Of a DNA stretch of 64,000 nt, positions 10,801 through 22,168 are shown in pieces. The stretch is from Coniferiporia sulphurascens (Eukaryota; Basidiomycota; Agaricomycetes; Hymenochaetales; Hymenochaetaceae): the NCBI GenBank assembly GCA_002794785.1, contig NBBA01000001.1, positions 2,728,001-2,792,000 on the forward strand, given 5' to 3'. Each line of letters begins with the position of its first letter. Position 1 is the first letter of the stretch. The notes beneath the pieces were generated by a model that saw only the letters and a program-made list of their open reading frames with translations, made no database searches and was not told the origin of the DNA. The position numbers and the translations under genes were made by a program.

Positions 10801-12748
10801 CTACCACTTTCGGATGAGGGGGTAGGCGGGATCGGAACTCGAGGAGGCACAGGAATCTGAGGAAGGTGGTTTCGCGAAGATGAATATGGGTTTTGAGTGT
10901 ATGATGGATATCTGCCTGAGTTCTCCGACGGATATGGTCCAGAGTGGGAAGCTGAGGTCGCGTGCTGAGGCCTTGGTAGACTAGTGCCAGTACGTACCGC
11001 ATCGGATGTTGAAGGGCGTTCCATCTTGGCCGAAGGAGATGGCACTAAAACCCAGGGCTCTTGCGTCCGCTTTGCGGTTGTTTCTTTACGTTTTGTTGAG
11101 TCTTGTTTTTTCTCGTCTCTGCGAAGCACCTGTCGTGCATCCCTTTCCGAAAGCTGCTGCTGTCTTTCACCGAGTTCAAGGATGCGTTCCCGATCAGCTG
11201 CGGCATCAGATGCGCTGTGGGCATGAGTTTTTCTGTTGGGGGTTGATACGCTGGTACTATCGTCAAAGTACATCCCATTTGGCGAAAACATCTGCTGAAC
11301 TGTAGGGGTCGAGCTACCCACACGTGCGCGGTCCATCGACATTAAAGTAGCAGATGATAGCATCGCATTTGTGTTCGCATCGAGTGGCGCGGCTCTTGTC
11401 GGGGATAGAGGTCTACGAGAGCTAGACGGAGAGGGTTCACGACCGTTTGCCAAAGCCGCACGCCGCTGATCCAATGGCGATGCGGGATTAGAAATCCCAT
11501 ACTGTTGCGAATGAACGACATGCTGAAGCGATGGACGAATAGTAACTCTGTTACTCTCGCGCTCGAATTGATTCACTTCGTCAGACATTGAACCCTCATA
11601 ACCGTTCGACGGGTCTATAACAAGTTCGCTCGTTGAAGACATTGTTTCATGATTTGATTTTGTTGATTGTGCTTTGCGACTCGGTGATTTGAAACTTTCC
11701 TCATAGGGAAGAACGGGAGGAATGTGGTTCGCGACAAGCGTGCGTACAGGTTGCGGCGTCAAATGTACAGCGGCAGACGAATGCTGGACCAGGAATTTCA
11801 GCGAGGCCTTTGAATCGCCCTCGTCCCTACATATTTCCATGAGGCGATCATCTGACAAGGCACTACCAATCGCAAAGGACCCCATTTCGGTTCGATATAT
11901 TGAGAAATACGGCTGCTGATCGTCTGATATTTGTAACTTCCCGGACGAACGTTACTTAGTAGATAAAGGAAGAAATACAAAGGAAATACATACCTTTGAG
12001 AATATTTTCTCCTTAATTATTGCCGCATTCCGAGCACCAGTAATATCAAGATATGTGTAGTTATCGCAGTCAGCAGTGACAGTGAGTAGAACCTTGTTAA
12101 CGATGGCTTCACGTGTCGGGGAAACATAGGAAGGGCCGTTTGTGACGGTAGGCGACTATGTATGCAAAGGTGAGTCGTAACAAGAAAAGCACAATAGCGA
12201 AAGAAGCATACAGTCGATTGTCGTGCGCTTGAATTCTTCTGATGATATAGATGGGGTAAATGCTGCTTTACCCTATCGAGCATGCCTGGCCGTGCGCTGA
12301 CATTCCGAGATTCTGGTTTGTCCTCTGAATAAGCAGCAACTCGCTTCTCTGCTGGAATAGCTATTCCAGTTTCCGTGGTTATTCCGGAACCAGGCGTGCT
12401 AGGCGGAGGGATGAATTCTACAGCGGGGGAGCTGGAACCAGAAGGCGATGATAAAGACGAGTTAGATGGGTTAGAACGTGCCGCATAGCTAGAGGACTGC
12501 TCTGCTATAGGTGCTTTGGATGGCATGTTACTCTTATAGGTGTATGAGGTCGAAGGAAGGGACGACTGCTCAGAGTGGTGAGAGTGCGACGAGGGACTAT
12601 GGAGTGCAGTAGGGTTCCGCGGACTGTTGCGATGGGTTGGCTGCTCGAACGGATCCTCGTCCGAATCGTTCCCGGGGTTGGTTACGACGAGCGGACCCCT
12701 CCGGTCTTTGCGACGGCTCATGATGCTGGACTGGGTGTCCTCAGCCAT
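7850..12748 (-). CDS. BCK1: MAP kinase kinase kinase BCK1/Mkh1 (cell wall integrity)
   Basis: Large MAPKKK of the cell wall integrity cascade, acting between protein kinase C and the Mkk/Slt2 kinases. The N-terminal exon begins MAEDTQSSIMSRRKDRR and is disordered. After one intron comes a folded segment TVTADCDNYTYLDITGARNA, joined to FSIYRTEMGSFAIGSALSDD and SLKFLVQHSS; I recognise this as the region conserved in fungal Bck1. A Ser/Pro-rich stretch of roughly 900 residues follows, inside the open segment 8898-11885. The C-terminal kinase domain shows the glycine loop GKGTYGRVYL, lysine in AVKQVE, split HRDLK, SDFGIS, FWMAPEVV and WSLGCVVLEMWAGRRPW. It ends QPGWTFTGFK then TGA 7850-7852. A second in-frame ATG at 12721 (MSRRKD) is possible. 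Confidence 0.93.
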
Positions 12749-13395
12749 TACGATTAGCCACGACGGTCGATCAGACGGCGACGAATGACGGGACTTGCGG
12801 GCGGCGGAATAAACGGTAGTGATGGGCCAGCGCTGGGCCTGAGGGCGAAAATGCCAAGAAGGAGAGGAGGAACGGAAAGAGAGGAGGACGGCAGCAACGG
12901 TGAGGATGGCCGGACAGTACTGCCAGTAGAGTTGCGAAGCGTGCAGCCTCGGACCCCCAGGTATCTACAATTGGTCCAAAAGGGGCAATGATGTGTGGTG
13001 TATAATACTGTTACTCGTTCATCTCTTTTTATCGGTGCAAACAAAATACTATTAATATGCACATATACAGATTAATAATGATCAATATCAGTACCGATCT
13101 CGCTGTCCCCGCGTGCAAAGGCCCAAGGGTGCCGTTTATCTTCGCGGACAACACGTTGGCTATTACACACATGTCACGTCCTCACCGGACTCCGGAGGAC
13201 AAATCCTTTCGATAACACGCGTTCCATTCCACGAGACATGTATTATGACATTAACACAGCTCAGAGCTATGGTTTGATACACTGTACACTCGTCTATCGT
13301 ACAAGAACCCAACAGCCCGACTAATGCCTCGAGCTCTCCGCATACAAGCCATCCCGAAGGTCTACCTGCAACACACGGTCAGACGACGTTCAGAG
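12749..13395. promoter_or_regulatory. BCK1 upstream region with CT-rich leader; GID8 3' flank
   Basis: On the minus strand, bases 12950-12790 form a pyrimidine-rich leader (TCCTCCTCTCTTTCC and similar) just before the BCK1 start, a common core-promoter/5' UTR feature in filamentous fungi. Further right the stretch is the 3' flank of GID8, including a GTCCTC...GAGGAC inverted repeat at 13178-13200. No gene is visible here. Confidence 0.45.
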
Positions 13396-14490
13396 TTAGG
13401 CATTAATGGCCAGGACATCGGATACCTTAGGAAAATCGGCCTTCTCTTCCAACATAGCCTCACCCCAACACAAGAGCTTAATCAGCGCAACCAATTTGGC
13501 CTCCTTGCCGTGGCTGAAATTTTTAAGAATAGCAGCGTTCAACTCTCCAGCGGTCTTCAGGCGCTGTGCAGGCGATAGGAGCTCCGCTATCGCAGGGGGC
13601 ACAGTTGGTGTCGACTCGAATGCAAGCAGTGCCATCGTACGCTCCAGCTCCAGCAAGAACTCAGGCCTCTCCTCTCCGCGAAGAGCAAGTTCCTGTTGTG
13701 CAAACTGTAGGGCTTCTTCAATACGACCTTGGCGAATATATTCGATGAGTTTCTGCTGCTGGAGTCGAAAATACAGCGTAGGGTTCGTGTCGAGAATCTT
13801 ATTCATAATTGTCAGCCGAGAGACAAACAACTCTGGATCAAAATTGGAAATTTCATATTGAAGACTGAAGTTTTGGTGTCAAGTATCCTCAGAGACGACG
13901 AACGTCTCAGCGTGGTGCATGAAAAGTATAATCCTTTGACGTCGGAAAACTGAAGGCAAGAGTAATGCGTACCTCGGGGTTCAAATCGTTCACCCGCATA
14001 ATCGCCTCTTCTACATCTCCCCGCTGAAGTGCCTCGCGTATGTTCGTCCTGTCTTCTATGCCCTGGAAGTCGACGGAAGCCAAGTCCGCCTCCTTACTGA
14101 ATTCCTCGGCAGCAGACTTATACCCCTCGATGACGAGATAATCCATAACGAGTCTGTTCAAATCACTGAACACAACGTCAGCAAAGGAGCCCAACAACGA
14201 AGACGCAGGCAAAAGAGATGGTCAGATAATACATGCAATTTGGGATCATCAGAAGTATCAGAGAGATTCCCATTTGTTTGTTCATCTTTCGCCTTATCTT
14301 TGGAATACCCCAAAGACTGGCGAACCAGACAGAGGGCAGAACACTCACTTCTTTGTTACCTGCACCTCGTGCAAGCGCTTGTCCCATTCCTCCTTACGTA
14401 CAGCTCGTTTCTGGTTGTTGTGAGACTAGGATAAAAGACGAACATAAGATTGAAGAACAGATAGAAAGAAATGGAGAACAGACGGACCAT
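13396..14490 (-). CDS. GID8: GID/CTLH ubiquitin ligase subunit GID8
   Basis: LisH-CTLH-CRA protein of the GID8/Twa1 type, a scaffold of the GID E3 ligase that degrades gluconeogenic enzymes when glucose returns. An exon encodes AVRKEEWDKRLHEVQVTK and splices to NDLNRLVMDYLVIEGYKSAA, the LisH motif. Next comes the CTLH part IREALQRGDVEEAI, ending DLNPEV. The last large exon gives ILDTNPTLYFRLQQQKLIEY and the CRA segment LELERTMALLAFESTP, ending SDVLAINA. This matches human GID8 block by block. The first exon is uncertain: a stop codon sits directly before SHNNQK, so an upstream start is needed, and the best candidate is a bare ATG (14488-14490) followed by a GTCCGT donor. Confidence 0.9.
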
Positions 14491-14810
14491 GAGCGTCGTC
14501 AGGTGAATGAAGGTCAAATTTAAACGATTTAAGCTCTTTAGGGCCGGTCTAAAAAAGGAAGAAGAAATAAGGTCGCAATTTGTAATACCGGTTATGTATT
14601 ACCCGAACTAAACAGCCCTCTACCACAATTATAATGACGTACAACTATACAAAAAGGATGTAAACGACAGACGAAAAGTACTTACCATATTGTTTAAGAC
14701 CTATCTTCTCAACTCGATTTAACTTGATCAACTTGAACTCATGCAATATCATGGAATATACACTACTTAACAAAGTCTTGTAGTCAAAAAGACGTGGCGA
14801 ACGGAGAATG
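14491..14810. other. Intergenic region GID8/RRP15
   Basis: About 320 bp between two minus-strand genes, serving as 3' flank of RRP15 and promoter of GID8. AT-rich; no motif I can support. Confidence 0.4.
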
Positions 14811-15628
14811 TCATGACTTTGGGACGATCCCGCCCGACTTTATCATCTGCAGAAATACATCTTGGTTTAAAGCCATATCTGCCAAAGGGTTGATAAGCAA
14901 GCGGAAACCAATGAAGTCAAAAGCACGTACTGCTTTCGGATTTCCCTAGTAATCCTGCTGGTGCGGCATTTTTCTTCCGTTTTGATTTCACGTCCAGGAC
15001 AGGGGCAGGTAGACTGGGCTTCCCAGACCCTCGTGCCGCTTTAGCCTCCTCCTGGGATACCGCGGCCGCGACCTGGGTCTGCTGAATAGCATTGAACAGC
15101 TTCACCACTAAATTGGGGGCGAAGGGGCTATTCAGCAAAGGAGAGCAATACGGCCGAGATAAACCTGCCTCCTCTCTGTGCCACCTTCCTTAAAGACCTC
15201 TCGCTTTCCCCTCCCCAGCCACCAATCACGTCTTTAATATGGTTCTTCTCCTCTTTCTCCTTCCTTTCGCCCTCAAGCAGTTTCTTTGCCTTGACCTCCA
15301 AAATATCATCTGCCCGTCGCTTTGCAACAGATGGTTTGAGCGAAAGAGGCAACTCTGTTGGTGCACTTGTATTTAGAAGAGATTGCAGAGTCGTGCCGAA
15401 CTGCGAGGGGGACGTCGCGCGCCGCTTGCGCTTTTGGGTCTTTTTTGACTTTTGAGGCCTTTGTGACTCTGCTATTTCATCCTCTGTGGCGAGGCTTGAG
15501 GCGTCAGAAACGTCCTCGTCTGCAGTGTCTCGGTCATCTTCACTCCCATCTGAGATGTGATCATTGGCAGGACGGGCTGCTGCTGTCGAGTCGTCCTGCG
15601 AGAGTCGACGACGTTTTGAGAGTGGCAT
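14811..15628 (-). CDS. RRP15: Ribosomal RNA-processing protein RRP15
   Basis: Nucleolar factor for early 60S and pre-rRNA processing. Exon 1 starts MPLSKRRRLSQ at 15628, then has an acidic Ser/Asp stretch and a basic nuclear signal KKTQKRKRR. It continues FGTTLQSLLNTSAP and the lysine-rich helix ILEVKAKKLLEGERKEKEEK, and ends LRKVAQRG. A GTTTATC donor and TTTAG acceptor join it to VVKLFNAIQQTQ, the family signature. After a second intron the C-terminal exon reads NMALNQDVFLQMIKSGGIVP and stops at TGA 14811-14813, as in yeast Rrp15. The GGT/CCA repeat just upstream of the ATG (about 15637-15656) is in the 5' leader. Confidence 0.9.
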
Positions 15629-16010
15629 TACAGACGGTGGTGGTGGTGGTGGTGGAGGCAGACAAGCGAAAAATATGCAAATGTAGCACGGGCCGTCCAT
15701 ATTGGTCGAGAGATCCCAAGCAGATCAATATTACATTCCCAGTAGCAGTACTTTAGTAGCAACCTGGAGACCGTGTCCAAGTAGAGCTCATCATCATCTT
15801 CCCCACATTCCGCGGCGAGCAAAGGTGGCATTTGCAACTGTGCGTGCGCGCTTGGGTTCATTGGTCAGGTCGATTCGTCCCGTAAATTCGTCGCAGGCCT
15901 CATGCTCAACCTCTGCAGGTGCAAGTGACAGCCACAACTTTCTTTCCGCCCAGCCGTCTCTCCTACCGAGACTACCTCCAGTCCCGACGATAGTCGTAAC
16001 AGACTTCTCT
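15629..16010. other. Divergent promoter region RRP15/ankyrin-DIL gene
   Basis: About 380 bp between divergent start codons. It includes a (GGT)n triplet run at about 15637-15656. The frame of the right-hand gene stays open upstream of 16011 but contains no ATG there, so the stretch is read as 5' leader. Confidence 0.5.
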
Positions 16011-19000
16011 ATGCTCTCTTCCTCGCACTCGCATGCAGTGGACTTCGCGCCTGAACCGGACCTTCACCCGCTCTACCCATCGCCATCCGATGTGTCACGA
16101 CTGCTGTCTGCCGACTCTGGTCTGACTCCGGCGCAAAAGTCTACGCTCGTGACCCACTGCATGACTCGCGCCTGCATCTTCGCAGACCTCTCCTTCTTTC
16201 AGTACATCCTCCACGATCCACATGCGCATCTGTATTTGGATCTTAACTATCAGGACGAGGACGGCCTGGTCTACGTCTGCGTGATTATACTCGGCTTCGG
16301 CTCAGACTCGGACAGAGATGTCGAACGGGAGGAATGTGTCCGTCTTCTCATCGCAGAAGGAGCGGACGTGAACATACCCGACAAAGGCAGGTTGCTGTAT
16401 TCCCTTTGTGGGCGAGTCTTCTTAACATCAGACTGTAGCTGGTTGGACACCTTTGCATCATGCCGCTTTACTCGCTCCCCCAACATTTATTTCCCATCTG
16501 CTCACACACGGCTGCTCGCCGTTGTCAGTGACACTTCGGAACATGACAGCGCTAGATCTAGTCACCGCATACTCTGTTATACCCGGCCGGGAAGACGTTG
16601 CTTTATTCTTGGAAGAGGCCATGCGTGGTGAAGGCTGGCAAAGTAGCAAACTATCCGTACAACGTCGATGTTTGAGTCAGAGGCTCAAACAGGACGGAAA
16701 ACGACAGATGGAAAGGGAAGCGATCACAAAGATTCTGGACTTGAGTAGTCAATGGTGGAGAGGTAGTGAGCAGTTCGAGTCTATATCTGAGGCTTCCGAA
16801 GATATAAGCGATGGCGCTGATGAAGATGTTGAAATCTATGTGCGTCCTGTCTCTGTGTATACATCGTTCTTGCTCACTCGAACTCAAATAGACACCCCCT
16901 CCTGATTATTCATCCATGTTAGTTTTCTCGCCAGCATCTCTACCCGGAATATTTGATGCCTTGATCACAAATTTCCGGCCGTCCATCTCAACTTCAGACC
17001 CCGCTAACGCGTTGTACATGCTGGCACGCTTTGCATGCCTGACTTGCGATCACACCTGGTTGGAAGAATTAGTGATGGGCGCAACCGATGCCATCGAAGA
17101 CGTAGCTTTCGTATGTCACCAAGCTCGTCGATCTGTTCCCCAATGACTAACCAGACTCGCCTCAGAATCACGCCGATGACCTGACCTATACAATATTTTG
17201 GTTGTACAACTGTACAAATTGGCTTCATTTCATGCGATGTGATAACGCTATAAATGAGACGTGCGAACTTCTGGGTTCGTTCGACCTTATAGAGGAAGTC
17301 ATCAATACCATTTATGGTGAGTGTGTGTCCCACTGTTAATGTAACCAGTTTGTTGACATTCCATACTTAGTCCTCATCATACGCGTTGCGGAGCGCCGCA
17401 TAGATAAACTCATAGACAACGCTCTTTTAGACTACTCCCCAGCAGAAGCCGAGCTTGATCAAGTGCAGTTTGAGTCAGAGTGGTCGCTCTTCAAGTCGCC
17501 ATTTACCAGCAAAAAAAGAGTAGTCTCGCAAACTATCACACCGTCCTCTACGTCCTCTTTCAAAACAACTCGCCCGGGGTCGCCTATGCAAGTTGCTTCT
17601 CGGCCGACATCCCCAATTCCGCAGCAAGTGGCATCAGTTTTGCAGACTCCGAAGAATTTTTCCTCGTTCCGACAGACTTTCAGTCGCGCTCGAGGGGCGT
17701 CCACCGCCTCGTTGCACTACTTCTTTGTAGACGGCCCTTCAATGCACTCAAACCAAGAACTCACGGTATTTTTAACAGCCTTACACACGCTCTTGACAGA
17801 TTCCAGGATTAATCCTGCGATCATCACCCAGTTATGGTCGCAAGTAATGTACTGGACGTCCTGTAGGTGATAATCCTTGAGTGTCAACGGAATGCTCATC
17901 GCCTAGTAGCAGAAGTTTTCAATAGAATTCTAACCCGGAAACGCTACTTATGTCGGTAAGATGTTCGTAAGCTTTCTATATAGACATCGAGTTAATCTCT
18001 GTACAGATCTCGCGCATTACAAATGGGCATGAATGTCAGTGTCGTAGAGGAGTGGATAGGCGACGTCAGGCTGCCTCGAGGCGTCGAGTCTCATTTCGGT
18101 CCAACACGGGAACTCCTTCTGTGGTTGCAGGTCTGCTCCGTCCTATCACGCCCCTAAGCATTCACTGAATCTCCCTTCTTCGAAGTGTTTATCATCAATG
18201 GACGATTTCTCCAATCTTATAGCAACGATACAGACAATGAAATATCTGAACCCCTTACAGGTCTGTGCTACATAAGATATGCCTATTTCATATGTTGAAT
18301 GCTGAGGCGATGCCGTTCAGATGCGCCGCGCCGTTCGTGATTACAGGTGAGCATGGTTGCTCCCATCGCGGAAAAGCTCTAGAACTTGTAATTCAGATAC
18401 GAAGTGAATGAATCTCGTATGAGCGACGACTGCAGTCAGTACCTTGCACAGTTACAGAAGGACTGGGAACGACAGCGCGTAAGACTCGGAGTGGAGGCGA
18501 TAAGGAAAGAAGTACGTACGTTGCAATAGTGCATTGATGTGATATTAATTGCTTTTATCCCAGATCACCGAGCGCGACAACGACTACGACGACGATAGTT
18601 TTTCTTCAGATACACGGGAAGCAAACGGGTCGTCGATATATGATAAATCGTATTCCGCGAGTTCAATCGACGAGACCTCCGCGTCCCAGAACAACATCGA
18701 CCTTCTCTTCGAAAGGACAACGACTAAGTCTGCGTGGTCTCCCCAACAACCTCCTGAAGTGCTTGGAGAGTTATTGGAATCGAGATACATGCTACCCCTT
18801 CAGCTCCCATCAGACCCCCGAATGCTGGCCGCTGTCACGAGTAGGAGAAGTGATTCTGAGAATAGGTGTAGCGCAAACCTTTCCGTTTCCCATTTTTCTG
18901 CGAAGGAGAGTGTCCGTAGCCTAAGTCGGACAGGATCCGGCAACATACGTGTCCTTGATTGGATGACAAGGAGCAGACAGATGAGGCATGTTCGGATTGA

Positions 19001-19259
19001 AATGCTGGACTGGTTGGACGGGTCTGCCGGATCTGGTCGTTGGACGCGCCGTGCGGACGCTACTGTCCAAGATGAAGACGCCACGGAAGGGATACGCGGA
19101 TCTAGTCCTGCATCCGCGACAAGTACTAGCAGCGAACATGAGCAAGAGACACGCCCTAGTCACGTTCGTTTGACACGTCTTGCTCGTGCGGCGTCGTCAA
19201 GGAGCAGACATGGACGTTCTGCCACGCTTGGAGAAACGAATGGGGTTTCAACTGTTTAG
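16011..19259 (+). CDS. Ankyrin-repeat and dilute (DIL) domain protein
   Basis: Fungal protein combining N-terminal ankyrin repeats with a C-terminal dilute domain, the fold found in class V myosin cargo tails. The start is the first in-frame ATG, MLSSSHSHAVDFAP. Ankyrin signatures are REECVRLLIAEGADVNIPDK joined to AGWTPLHHAALLAPP, then HLLTHGCSPLSVTLRNMTAL. That junction needs an intron with a GC donor (16387-16438). The middle shows YTIFWLYNCTNWLHFMRCD, typical of DIL proteins. Later short exons carry LQMGMNVSVVEEWI and LPRGVESHFGPTRELLLWLQ; then RYEVNESRMSDDCSQYL and a disordered Ser/Arg tail ending GETNGVSTV. There is no motor domain. Role probably in vesicle or organelle trafficking (inference). 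Confidence 0.85.
16387..16438 (+). other. Non-canonical GC-AG intron in the ankyrin-DIL gene
   Basis: Keeping the ankyrin frame across ...NIPDK|AGWTPLHH requires splicing after AAAG with intron bases GCAGGT..., ending CTGTAG. The nearby GT donor (16391) gives the wrong frame. The 52-nt length and the CTTAACATCAG-like branch region fit neighbouring introns. Confidence 0.65.
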
Positions 19260-19538
19260 ACATTATATTTGGTTTTCACACAAACGGATGGCATCCTTCA
19301 AATATTTTCTTTTCTTTTCCTTTTTGCATTTGTCGTTACTACGTTCGCTCATAAACAATCCCCCCGTGGCTTATACCCCCGCACTGTTATTGGTCGATCA
19401 ACATCATTAATGTTAGGTAGCTCTCATGTGCAGCATAAAGACGAATACTTTACTTTTCTAAAATATCGCCATAGGCCGAGGTGCACCAATAAAGGCAATG
19501 GGTCTCTACCCGACAGCTTGAAGCTTTCTAGTTCGAGC

Positions 19539-22053
19539 ATGCCTTCCGAGTCCTCGCTCACTATATTCTGGCCTCTCGACGAACAGAACCAAGGCCATAT
19601 CTGTGGGTGGAAGAATGCAAGCGCCCTCGTTGTCATTGGCGTTATACCCTTCCTGAATGTCTGTAATTAAAGCCCGCTGTTATCACGATAGATTTCAATT
19701 GTTGCCAGTACCGCTGACTTTAGTCTCGCCAGCGATTTGACGCGGAAGCCACTATACTGCACCTAAACAATTTTCTCTCGTCAAATGAGACAAGGAACTT
19801 GCCTCCAATCGAGCTTTTAGGTATATGCTCAGAGGTCAGCGGTGGTTTCTCGACCCATATTACATGGGAAGACGCGAATACTTCTACAGAGCGGTCAGTG
19901 CTAGTTTCCCAATCCCCTTCTAAAGACCAACTTCCCACTTCATATGGTTTCTCGATTACTTGGCTGCATCGAAATAGTAGAGCATGCTTCATCTCATACA
20001 GGAGGCACAAACGGCGGTCAATGCGGCGTTATAGTCTCGATGGTATTGATCTTGACTTCTTGCTGGCTATTCAATCTTGCGGCGGGAACTTGGTCAATCA
20101 TGCGGACAGTCGATTGGGCCTTTCCCAAACGGCCTACATAGACCAGCGATTCTCGCTTTCAGGAGGAATAAACGTTTCTCTTATAAATCAGGTATCTTTT
20201 TCCTTTTTACAATTAATCTTGACATTATCCACACTTCCTTTGCTGGTGGCGTTGACGATTTCTTATAACGCTTATTCTCGCAGGTCAACGCAGCACACGG
20301 TTTGATGACGATGCTTGAAGGCTACAAATGCTCCAAGCTTCCTGTCTTCGGAGAGCCAGACCGGCAAGTATCCTTTGGTGCTGGGCTTCCTTCTTTCCTT
20401 ATAAAGGGATACCACTGGGCTCAAAGCCCGCCAACACCATGCAAAGAGTTCATTACATGTTTAGGGAGTTTCAATACTTGGGTGAAGCCCAGGCTAGCCT
20501 CAGGTGGGACGCTCATACTGCTGTCGGCTGTCCACTGATACCTGCTTCAGCACAACAAATTGATCTTAGGTACGAACAGATCACATTTATTTTGCGACAA
20601 TTCTGGCTTCTTGGGGACCACGGGGGACCTAGCGATGATAAAACCTCCGCTCAATACATAAGGCAACCAGGCCCGTTGCTATTCCTGCTTTGTTTGAGCT
20701 GACAGTGTGCCCTTTATTAAGTACACAGAACTGTGTTTGGCTAACACTTAATGACATGATCATTGGGTCTGCAGTCGGCGTGTTTCTTATTGAAAACCGG
20801 TGCACTCTCGCAAAGGCTGCAGGTCAATTCGGAAAGGTCAGTACAAGCATGCGTAGTAAACAAAGCTCGCTTTCATAGCATCATTGATGATGTTCTTTCT
20901 CCAGCTTTGCACAATAACTCTTGTCAGAAAGGCCATATTTTGGATGGATAATTGGCCTGCCGGGCTGAAGCTAAATACCGAACTTAGTCGCTTTCTCTTT
21001 CTCATATGTAACGCATTGATTGATATATGGGAAGGTGCTTTTTCTCAATCTTGCTTATAAACCAAAGCTCTGATCATCATATACTCAGACATCCTTTCTT
21101 TTACCGAAGAGTTCATGCCGACTATCATTCTTTTGCAAGGCGTATCGGGAGTCCTCGGGATGACCATGATCTTAACACTTCTCTCTGATATGATCAGTCT
21201 GTTGACCATCCACATATCTTTTTCATACGCGCTGGTCAGGATTGCCTTCAAAAACCAGCTTGTCATGACCAATTCGCTATTTAACCTTTTCCGAGGTACG
21301 CCAGGGACTCTTTAAGGAGTGAATAGATTCAAAAAACATTTACAGGGAAACGGTATAACATTCTTCACCGAAGGTTGGACGACTGGAACTATGACCTCGA
21401 CCAGCTACTACTGGGCGCGATGTTATTTACGTTGGTCAGTTTTCTGTCCCCGACAATATCAGTGTATTACGTGGTTTTTGCACTCGTGAGCATACTTTGC
21501 ACGTCTTACGGGAAGGGCTTCTTAACATCAAATGATCAATAGTTAAGGCTTGCGGTGATAATATTGCAAGCCATCTTTGAAGTCACTCCGGCACTTCTTA
21601 ACCATTTCCCCCTTTTTGCCCTTACACTCCGCATAAAAGATCCTTGGCGTCTCCCCGGTAATGAGTACAACATCTTTATTTTTTTTAACTGACGATCTCC
21701 GTCGTAGGAGGCATAGTCTTCCACGTGTCCGACGAAGCACCATGTCACCGACGGTGCTATAGCATGCAGGTACGTGCAGGATAAGACCCAGGATCTAACA
21801 TTCATTGATCTGTGCTGGTAGAACTCGCCAATATCTTTTTCGCGGATTTTCAATCAATATAGTAAGGTCCTCTACTTCCGAATTGGCTGGGCTGATCACG
21901 CGCACAGCGGTTCTGGGTTCTCGGCTGATCGCATACTACAGTCCTAGTCGTTTGGTATTAAAACTATTAAAGGGCGACCCCCTAGACCCGATCCCCCAAC
22001 ACTGGATTCGATACACGTACGGCTTTCAGAGCCGCGACGCTGACAAGGAGTGA
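19539..22053 (+). CDS. GPI1: GPI1/PIG-Q, subunit of GPI-GlcNAc transferase
   Basis: Multi-pass ER membrane subunit of the complex that adds GlcNAc to phosphatidylinositol, the first step of GPI-anchor synthesis. The N-terminal exon starts MPSESSLTIFWPLDEQ and GHICGWKNASALVV, as in fungal Gpi1. The diagnostic core lies at 21200-21480: NSLFNLFRG joins across an intron to KRYNILHRRLDDWNYDLDQL, then LLGAMLFTLVSFLSPTISVY. Next come VTPALLNHFPLFALTLRIKD and the C-terminal SPSRLVLKLLKGDPLDPIP, ending RDADKE with TGA 22051-22053. Many introns break the hydrophobic part, and the exact exon boundaries between 19.7 and 21.1 kb were not all resolved. The 3' end is only 115 bp from the convergent SAE2 stop codon. 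Confidence 0.88.
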
Positions 22054-22168
22054 CGCAAGACACCACACCGCTATTGTCAATCAACGTTATTTCTTCTGAT
22101 GAACCGGCCATTCCCTGCGCTGTCACACGGGAACAATCAGTATCTCGTAGGCTGTTGTGGTTCAAAGC

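Noticed and set aside
12754..13062. 102-codon minus-strand frame upstream of BCK1
   Set aside because: Translation of the CT-rich leader (Ser/Pro/Leu only); better explained as promoter and 5' UTR.
13178..13200. GTCCTC...GAGGAC inverted repeat as a possible regulatory hairpin
   Set aside because: Only 6-bp arms around an 11-nt loop; expected by chance at this scale.
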